Positions 56,876 through 64,000 of a DNA stretch of 64,000 nt are shown here, in pieces. The stretch is from positions 98,025,488 through 98,089,487 of the forward strand of contig NC_045431.1 of the NCBI RefSeq assembly GCF_902635505.1, written 5' to 3'. Each line of letters opens with the position of its first letter. Position 1 is the first letter of the stretch. The notes under the pieces are model-generated. The model had not been told where the DNA came from, searched no databases, and worked only from the letters and a program-made list of their open reading frames with translations. Source of the DNA: Sarcophilus harrisii (lineage: Eukaryota; Chordata; Mammalia; Dasyuromorphia; Dasyuridae). A program made the translations under genes and the position numbers.

Positions 56876-57960
56876 AAACAAATGAACTTCAGAGTAATTA
56901 GATTCAGAGAAAAAATCAGATTGGAAAGAACAAGAAAAAGTGTTCAAAGCACGTTCATCAGAAACTGTCCCTAGAAAATGAGCCTAAAGAAAAATTTCCT
57001 CACATTTATCAAATGTTCTTTATTCTCCTCATCTATCACCTCTATTCTAATCTCACTTTCCTTCCTTCATATTGTTGCAAAACAAAGTTAAGGGGTTTTG
57101 TTTGTTCAATTTGTTCTCAACTTTTTATCTTTTCTTCTTTCTTTTCTTTTTTCTTTTTTCTTTTTTTTTTGTAAATAGCAAAGAAACCCACTTAACCAAT
57201 TCAATAGCAAACAGAAATCAGAGAAAATCTGCATAGGAGAATATACACCAGACTATAGAGAGTGAAGATCTCTCCTGAGAAGAAAGTAACTCAGCTCAAC
57301 CAGAAATCCTAGATTTTACCAGGAGAAGACTCCCTGAAGTCTCTAATGTATCAAACTGGGAACAGGTCATGACAGAGACTGCCAGCTCCGCTCATGTTGG
57401 CTTTTTCCCCAGAGACTTCATTCAGCAACCTAAAGTGAGGTTGTCATCTTCTATCTTGGCTCTTGAAACTGAAAGCCATTAAATCCTAAAAGTGACTTCA
57501 GAGCCTGAAGGAGCTCTCCTCTTTTTCACTCTCATCAATTTCCTGTTGCCCTCCTCATAGCCCATCAATGAAGAAAGAGTTTCAAACCAATGGGCTGGGG
57601 TTACATTCCTAATTTCAGCTGAAACTCTGTAGTTCCCTACAAAAGTCATCTGAGGCAAGTTCAAAACTTGTAAGTGTACAGTATGAATACAAATACCAGT
57701 GCTTTGAAACAAGGGTGATTTTCCTGGCCTTAGGTAACCAATCATTAGGACCCTTAAAACTGAAGTAAAACAAATGCATGTTAACAGTACACACAGTATA
57801 CTTGGCACTATATAGGGCATCATCTGGAAGGATGCTACAACTATAGTGATAACATGCTAGCTATGTACAAGATATAACACACTCACATTTCAAAAGTACA
57901 TACATAGCTATAGTAATACAACAATATATCAAATGCAAATCTTATGATAGAATTCTTATG
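56876..57960. other. Intergenic with a CT-rich tract
   Basis: A (CTTTT)n-type pyrimidine tract at about 57115-57172. No gene recognised; the 114-codon minus-strand frame at 57479-57823 has no family. Confidence 0.4.
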
Positions 57961-58027
57961 CCTCATCCCTTCAGTATCTCCACTCATACCATTTTACCTT
58001 ATAACCTAGTTGAGGCAATAATGAAAA

Positions 58028-58200
58028 AAGCTCAGGACATAGAGCCAAAGAATCAGGTAGAAACCATGGTTTTGTTATTAACAACCTATGGGAATTTGCT
58101 CAAGTTCCTTCATCTTTCTGGGTCTATTTCCCCATCTATAAAATAAAGGGGTTGGACCAAAGGACTTCCCAGTTCTCTTTTAGCCCTGTATTTATGACCA
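58028..58200 (+). mobile_element. MIR/THER1-like SINE
   Basis: agctcaggacatagagccaa, gggaatttgctcaagttcct, tcatctttctgggtctattt, ccccatctataaaataaagg, gttggaccaaaggacttccc. Confidence 0.65.
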
Positions 58201-58528
58201 TAAATTATGAAAGTGGGCCTGGCCTATTTTAAAATAGAAGTTTTATGTTGTGTGTGTTTTTTTTAAATCAGTAGCAGTGCTGCCTTCTCATCAGCAGAAA
58301 AGATTTATAAACTTAAGTAAATTCTGCTATTTTTCAATCTCTTCTTGGAATGGAAAATTCTGGGAGGGAACTTGCCCCAGAAAAACTGTATATTTATTTA
58401 CAAATCCCTTTGTCAAGCTTTAAGCGGCCATGGGATTATTCTCACGTAAGGTTTGTTTTCCCTAGTGAATTGTTGGGTTTTTTTTTGTTTTTTTTTGACA
58501 TTTCATTTTTTTTATGCCAAAGTCATGG

Positions 58529-58568
58529 ATGAATTAGCAATTACTTGGCAGCTAGTTAAAATTCATAA
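58529..58568 (+). repeat. 40-bp element, left copy of an inverted pair
   Basis: Begins atgaattagcaatta and ends gttaaaattcataa. It matches the reverse complement of 59709-59748 at 39 of 40 positions (A/G at position 15), with flanks that diverge at once. Its own ends (atgaatt, aattcat) are inverted repeats. Confidence 0.85.
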
Positions 58569-59102
58569 GGAACTAGGCTTTGACCTGTGGGTCAGGAAAA
58601 AAAAGATCACATAAACCTTGGGGGGAAATCTCTTCGAGGTTGACTGACACAGAGTGGGGAGGCTTCCCATCCCATTTCCCAGACCTCATTCCTTGCAAAG
58701 GGCAAGGACTATCTACGTTCCTGAGTTATTGTTTAGAAAGCACAGCAGCAATCTCTGCTTCTCCATCATGTCACATCTCAAAGACAAGGAGGAAAAAAAA
58801 AGTTTTGGCCTCCAGCTGCCAGGAGCATCAAGACGCAGTTCAAGCAGAGAATTGCTTCCCCCAGACCTGTGCTTTATGATGTCCTGCTGAGCTAAGGAAG
58901 GGCTGAATACCATTGTCAGATGGTCCACAGGTGTGGTGATCCCCTGTTTATGAATCCCATGCTAATGTAAAATGAGACTCTTTTAGGACTCAATGACACA
59001 AATGATGACTTATTCTATCCTTACAGAGACTGTCATTAATAAGGGAACAGTCAATGACTATACAGAAATGGATGGTATAAGACGATTTCTAAAAGTCTAG
59101 AG
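58569..59102. other. Spacer between the inverted 40-mers, left part, repeat-poor
   Basis: Moderate GC and no recognised repeat. Short overlapping frames only. Confidence 0.4.
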
Positions 59103-59250
59103 CAGTGATGTCAAACTAAAAAAAATTTGGAGCCTCTAAGACATATAAAAATATTCCTAAAGGCTGCATATTGAAAAATATTACATATCACACATATTCT
59201 ATAACATGATAGTGTTTATACATTTCATGTTATGTTACATCATATATTAT
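59103..59250 (+). mobile_element. hAT-like MITE (5318 family), 5' part
   Basis: Starts cagtgatgtcaaact, the expected terminal repeat, then ggctgcatattgaaaaatat. The 3' end is not recognisable and runs into TATAT-rich sequence. Confidence 0.5.
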
Positions 59251-59708
59251 ATTGTTATATTATATCATATTATGTTATATACATAGATGATAAAATAATG
59301 AGATAGGATCTTAGTGCAAAGAAGCCCTTTTGTAATATGTTTTAGTTATTTATGTCTATGTCCTTTTCAAAAGTACAGCTGCTAAAAGCAGAACATATCT
59401 TCTGGTCTTTGCCAATGTAAATGTTTCAATTGGAGCCAATTTTCACTGGTAGCAATAGCAAAGAACACCACTTACTATTTCTAACAATGAGCCCTACTAA
59501 GAGTAGGGAGATTCATTGAATGATTTCCCTCCTCCATCCCTACCTTACTCTTTGGTCCATTTCTATGGATCATAAGGTTGATACCAATAAGAAACATAAA
59601 ATATAGCCAGCTTAGCTAGATAGCTAGAAGCCAGAGAGGGAGGAACAGAGATAACACACTTACATCAGCAATGGTCTCCACAGCTGCTGAATCCTGACAG
59701 TGGTAATA

Positions 59709-59748
59709 TTATGAATTTTAACTAGCTGCCAAGCAATTGCTAATTCAT
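59709..59748 (-). repeat. 40-bp element, right copy of an inverted pair
   Basis: Reverse complement of the 58529-58568 copy with one difference. The intervening distance is 1,140 bp. Confidence 0.85.
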
Positions 59749-62214
59749 GTGTGACATGCTAAACAAAGGAGAGTTTTATTTTCTCCTTGTCAGTTTGAGA
59801 TGGTCAAATCTACTAGAACAGCTAACCAAACAGGTTACAAAATGGCACCACTGAACAAAAATTCTGTCTCAATAATATCATATTAGGCATAGGGAAGCAG
59901 TATGATTATCCTCCAACAACCTCTTTTCAGCCACACTACACCATGTGCCTAGGAATAAAGGTATTCCTTTATTTATTTATTCCACATAGGAAAGCATGCA
60001 TCCCTACCACCTACTTTCAGCAGAGAAATGGTACATTGGAGGAATGGGATGAGGCTGGGAGTATACTGATAAATGTTTAACCTTCAGCTTTCTGTCAAAC
60101 AAAATGTACAAACAACACACTTTTAGTTTTAATCTGTACTATTTAAACTTTCTGTATTACTTTCTTCAGTCTAGATGATTCACAAAACAATAAATCAAGC
60201 CCTGATTTGTACCATTTGTCTATTTCACAGATGTAAATATAATGAAAGTTTAACAATCTAGCTTCAGGCACACAACTTAATGAGCCATACATTTTCAGAC
60301 CTGGCAGTGGTTTGCTGGTTTGTTCTTTGTAACCATCTTCACAGAAATGAGATGGGGTGTGGGTGAGGATAGGGGGAAAGGATATGGTAGTGGGGACCAA
60401 CATTGAGAAATGAAAGCAATGTCAAAAAAACATCAAAAATGCAATAATTTTTTTAAAAAAATCAAAGAAAACTATAATGTTGTCCTTCCTGAGTGAATGT
60501 GCCTTCAATTAGAATAATGCCACAGGACCACACAAAAATCCAGGTAGAATGATAGATTTATGTATATGCAACTATTCTCTCACCCATAAGGTAATCTTAG
60601 GCATCCACCTGTGGAAGAACTGGCCAATCAGAACAATGTAGAGTCTGTAGAAATGAAATTATTCAGCATTAACTGGCCAGTGTAATAATGTCCAAGCCCA
60701 GAACTATGAATTCATTAGTACATCGTCCTAACCCATAGAGTGAGCTAACTCTAATGGATACAAAAGCTAAAGCAATGATACATGAATTATTAGCCACTTA
60801 TTAACTGCATTATGTAGGGAACATTTTTTTCTTGACACTCAGACCATATAAACTAGTAGCTCCCACATTTGGAGGATTTCCTTCTTCTTTCCATTACCTC
60901 CCACCCCAGACTCCTCAGGCCAGTGCTCTCATTCTCCCCTTTACATAGACCAGCAATTCACTTAGGCATCAGGATTTCATCCTGTTTCCCAGCTGCACCT
61001 CTTCCCACCATGCACCAAGATTAAGAAGCCTTTTGTGAGGCAATCAGCCCCTAAGCTACTATTTTTATTTCTTGGAATGAATTTGGTGCTGAGAAAAGGT
61101 CCTGGAATGACCACTCTGGAGACCAAGACCCATCTGGAAAAATGAAAAGTGTGAAATCTTATCCCACAATGGATCTTCCCCAAAAGACCAATTACAATGT
61201 CATCCTTTCCGAGAATTTCTGCCAATATTTGTATAGGGTCACCAAAAAGTTAAATCTTAAATAAAAGCTTCACTGCTTTATGTAAGAGGAGAAAACTGCT
61301 TTGTGGGGGGTGAAAGTGGAAAACAGACAACAGGGATATAGCATTGTTGGAAATGTAAGGAAATTATACTCTCTTCCCTTCAAGAGAGAAATGAATGTTA
61401 GGTGATAGTGAGCTATCCAGGAATAGGTGAAGAAAGGTGATTTCCAAAGGCAGCTGTACCAGGTATTAGCTGGGTGTTTAGGCAATCACTTGGGTTTTAT
61501 GTTCCATTGTAACCATGAATGAAATAATATTTCTAATCTACTTCCTGGGAATAGGGAAGAGAAGAACAGTTAATCTTTTCAAGAGTTTTGAAGAAAATAC
61601 ATATTAACATTTTTGTATCCCTTTATTTATTTATCTCATTGAGCATCATAATGCCAATGAAGAGTTTGGCCAAAATCTCTTTCTCTGAAGTAATCTCCTG
61701 AATATATGGATGGGTTATAACTAAAATGAGGCAATTGGAACTTTAATCCATGGTGTTAATATCCCAGGAATACCTTATTCCCTCGTGCATGTCATAGGCC
61801 CTATACTATGAAGTATCACAAGAATAATCCCACCTACCTTCCAGATCCCACCTTATTCTCTTTTCTATCTTTAACTCCAATGTCACCAGAGTTGAATTTG
61901 GGGCACCAAAATCCCTAGTTATGTATTTTCATGGACATCAAAGTTAAGCTGTTTCTAGTTTAATCTGATCAAATGATAGGATAAAATTACCCCTAAACAG
62001 TTGTCATAAAAATTTCAAGAAAGAGCTATTTTATTCTTTAGTAACTAGCAGATAATAGATTATTTAGCTCCTTCCCCAAATGCAGGAGCTTCTAGGGCAT
62101 TGTTTCTGTGTATGAAACAGGTCGAGGGAAGCAGATAGTAGGGGCCTCCTCTCTTGTTTTGATTTGAAATTACTTATTTAATTCATTGATTTATTTGATA
62201 AATATCTATTTGGA
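59749..62214. other. Intergenic, no element recognised
   Basis: About 2.5 kb with ordinary composition. No exon of a known gene family seen. Confidence 0.35.
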
Positions 62215-62420
62215 ACATGTCAAATGGAATATCTAGGCATTCTGGCAGAAATGGAAGCATGTATAAGATACACTTCCTGTCTCCAGGGAGTAAATGCTGG
62301 CATTTAAATGTAATCTCAAAAAATGGCTGAGCTTTCTAGAGATAAGAAAGAAGGCATTCCAGGCTGAGGGAAAAGAAAGAGCAAAACAGTGGAAGTAGAA
62401 AGGTATAAAACCTTCATGCC
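62215..62420 (-). mobile_element. L2 fragment
   Basis: acttcctgtctccagggagt, aaggcattccaggctgaggg and aaagagcaaaacagtggaag, the antisense L2 3' region. Confidence 0.5.
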
Positions 62421-62491
62421 TGGATCTGGAGTTTGTTGGAGAGAAAATCCATTCAATTTAAATGAAAAATATTGTTTTAAGGATCTATTAA

Positions 62492-62778
62492 GCTACGTAT
62501 AGTAATACACACCTATAATTCCACCACAGGCTGGTGGACTTCTTGAGCTCAGGAGTTCTGAGTGACAGAATTAAAAGGGCTAATGTCAATCAGGTGTCTA
62601 CACTAACCTTGATACCAATATGAAGAACCCATGGAAGTAGGAGTCTTCCTAAACCAAGCTGCCTACAGAGGGGCAAACGAACCCAGGTTGGAATTATAGA
62701 CCAGATTAAGGTGTCCATGCTCATCAGAAGGAGTGACAGCTGCACTTGCAACTTGGGCAAGATAAGGAGACCAAGTAT
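62492..62778 (+). pseudogene. 7SL (signal recognition particle) RNA-derived pseudogene, near full length
   Basis: Aligns along almost the whole 7SL RNA. 5' Alu domain: acacctataattccacca, ggctggtggacttcttgagc, tcaggagttctgag. S domain: tcaggtgtctacactaacct, tgataccaatatg, agctgcctacagaggggc, acccaggttggaat, ccatgctcatcagaaggagt. 3' Alu part: gcacttgcaacttgggcaag. Keeping the S domain marks it as a 7SL retrocopy rather than an Alu-type SINE. The 5' end has lost the GC-rich promoter bases (gctacgtatag in place of GCCGGGCGCGG), so it is not expected to be transcribed. No clear target duplication. Confidence 0.85.
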
Positions 62779-62894
62779 TGTAAAACAAACAGAACCAAAC
62801 ACCTGAGGTGCTCAAACCTTTATATTAGAGACCGGGAGACACAAATATGTGTCGACTGATGTGATTCCTGATGTTAAGGAACTTATATTGGGGA

Positions 62895-63065
62895 GGCAAT
62901 GTAATATAGCAGAATTAATTCTTTATTTAGAACTAGAAGACCTAGAGTTCTAATCCCTGCTCTGCTATTTTCCAGTTTTTAACTTGGACACATCCCTTAC
63001 TCTCCTTTGATTCCAGTTTCCTCATTGGGAAAATTAAAGATCCTTTCTAGTTCTATAACTCTATT
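62895..63065 (+). mobile_element. MIR-type SINE
   Basis: aggcaatgtaatatagcaga, agacctagagttctaatccc, tgctctgctattttccagtt, ccagtttcctcattgggaaa, ttctagttctataactctat. Confidence 0.6.
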
Positions 63066-63189
63066 ACATAAAAAGATTAGTACAATTAATACAACATAGA
63101 ATATGATAAGAGCACAGGAAAGCCCAATAAAACATGTGTTGAGAAAATCTTGAAGAGGAAGATAATCCTTTGGTATATGGAATGTTCAG

Positions 63190-63355
63190 ATGAGAAAACT
63201 CCCTCCACCAATGCAAGTTGGTCTCTTCTCAGCAGCATAAAGTCTTAGAGTTACCCAGAATATTGAGAGGATAAGCGATTTGCTCAGAATCACATAGCTA
63301 GTATGTGTCAGAAGCAAGACTGGGTTCTTGAAGTCAGTTTACTTTATACACCTCT
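63190..63355 (-). mobile_element. MAR1-like SINE, minus strand
   Basis: gaaaactccctccaccaatg, agttggtctcttctcagcag, cataaagtcttagagttacc, cacatagctagtatgtgtca. Same family as 4885-5060. Confidence 0.65.
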
Positions 63356-63449
63356 CAGTATCCAGATGTAGAACAGTAATAGCCTGAAATTATATAGAGG
63401 GAAGAGTTTGGAAGGAAGGAGACAAATTAGGCTTTTGCAAAGGTAAGGA

Positions 63450-63575
63450 ATCATGTTATAGTGGTAAAATCGCTGCCCCTAAAGTCAAGAAAAAGTATAG
63501 TTTTAGGCACTTGCCGGCTCTGTGATGTAAGCAAATCACTTCACTTCTTCCACTCACAAGTTTTTCATCTGTAAA
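63450..63575 (+). mobile_element. MIR fragment
   Basis: tgttatagtggtaaaatcgc, gctctgtgatgtaagcaaat, cacttcacttcttccactca, ttttcatctgtaaaaatatc. Confidence 0.6.
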
Positions 63576-63639
63576 AATATCACTAGGATGTAGCAGTAAA
63601 TGGAAAAGAAAGGATAGATGAATAAGAAAGAGTTCAAAG

Positions 63640-64000
63640 GAAGTACTAATAGGACTCAGTGATAATTCAATTTGACAAGAATTTATGAAATGCCTTCAAT
63701 GTGCAAGACTCTATGCCAGGGGCTGGCAATTCAAAGTACAAATTAAATCATCCTGACCTTCAAGAAGTTCACAATCACCTGGTAGGCATACAATATGTAC
63801 ATAGAAAAGTAGATGCAAGGTAATTTGAGGAGGCAGAGAGTACCAATACCAAGGAGGGAATCAAGCAGGATTTGGTAAATATGGTGGCACCTGAGGTAAG
63901 CCTTAAAAAAAGTCAGATATTCTGAGAGGCAGGGGTGAGGTAGAAATGCATGCCATGGGAAACTCTGGTACAAAGGCACAGGGGTGGGAAATTGAAAAGT
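63640..64000 (-). mobile_element. L2 LINE 3' region, cut by the window end
   Basis: acaagaatttatgaaatgcc, ttcaatgtgcaagactctat, ccttcaagaagttcacaatc, gaggtaagccttaaaaaaag. Antisense L2 3' end continuing past 64000. Confidence 0.6.

Noticed and set aside
57479-57823. 114-codon minus-strand frame with a hydrophobic start resembling a signal peptide
   Set aside because: No family, no promoter or splice context. The hydrophobic start alone is weak evidence.

Overview
The window is mammalian, and almost certainly marsupial, nuclear DNA. It is AT-rich, carries a single multi-exon gene, and is otherwise packed with old repeats. The marsupial reading rests on tRNA-headed SINEs beginning ggggcagctaggtggtgcag, SINE tails of the form gaagagtcagcaactgaac, marsupial-type L1 3' ends, and many MIR, L2 and CR1/L3 relics. 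I cannot name the species.

Positions 1-20300 hold CBR4 (carbonyl reductase 4, the NADPH-dependent beta subunit of the mitochondrial 3-ketoacyl-ACP reductase) on the minus strand. All five coding exons are present: 19984-19843, 13172-13052, 12320-12184, 8999-8865 and 792-614. They join in frame with GT/AG borders into a complete 237-residue SDR protein that keeps the catalytic Asn107, Ser135, Tyr148 and Lys152. The start lies in a CpG island (about 19780-20150). Nearby are GC boxes, a CRE-like site, an E-box, two tandem ZNF143-type ACTACA-TCCCA motifs and an unusual run of RGGTCA half-sites with DR1 spacing just inside intron 1. The introns are about 6.7, 0.73, 3.2 and 8.1 kb and are filled with L1, L2, MIR, CR1/L3 and hAT-like fragments.

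Positions 20300-64000 contain no protein-coding gene that I can support. In human the next gene in this direction is SH3RF1, and no part of it is recognisable, so this looks like the spacer between the two. It is a mosaic of MIR and marsupial SINEs, minus-strand L1 3' ends, L2 fragments (one about 1.8 kb with reverse-transcriptase similarity), hAT-like MITEs, microsatellites and three possible LTR relics. Several insertions are nested and have readable target-site duplications.

The less ordinary items are a 40-bp sequence present twice in inverted orientation 1.1 kb apart with 39/40 identity (58529-58568 and 59709-59748), a near full-length 7SL RNA-derived pseudogene (62492-62778), the DR1-like array and paired ZNF143-type motifs at the CBR4 promoter, a G-quadruplex motif in intron 3, a CA/TG repeat beside the exon 4 splice donor, and a repeat-poor stretch at 55250-55960 with homeodomain-type palindromes. 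I found no clear new multi-gene system. Repeat family names come from memory of consensus sequences, and boundaries are approximate unless a target duplication is given.
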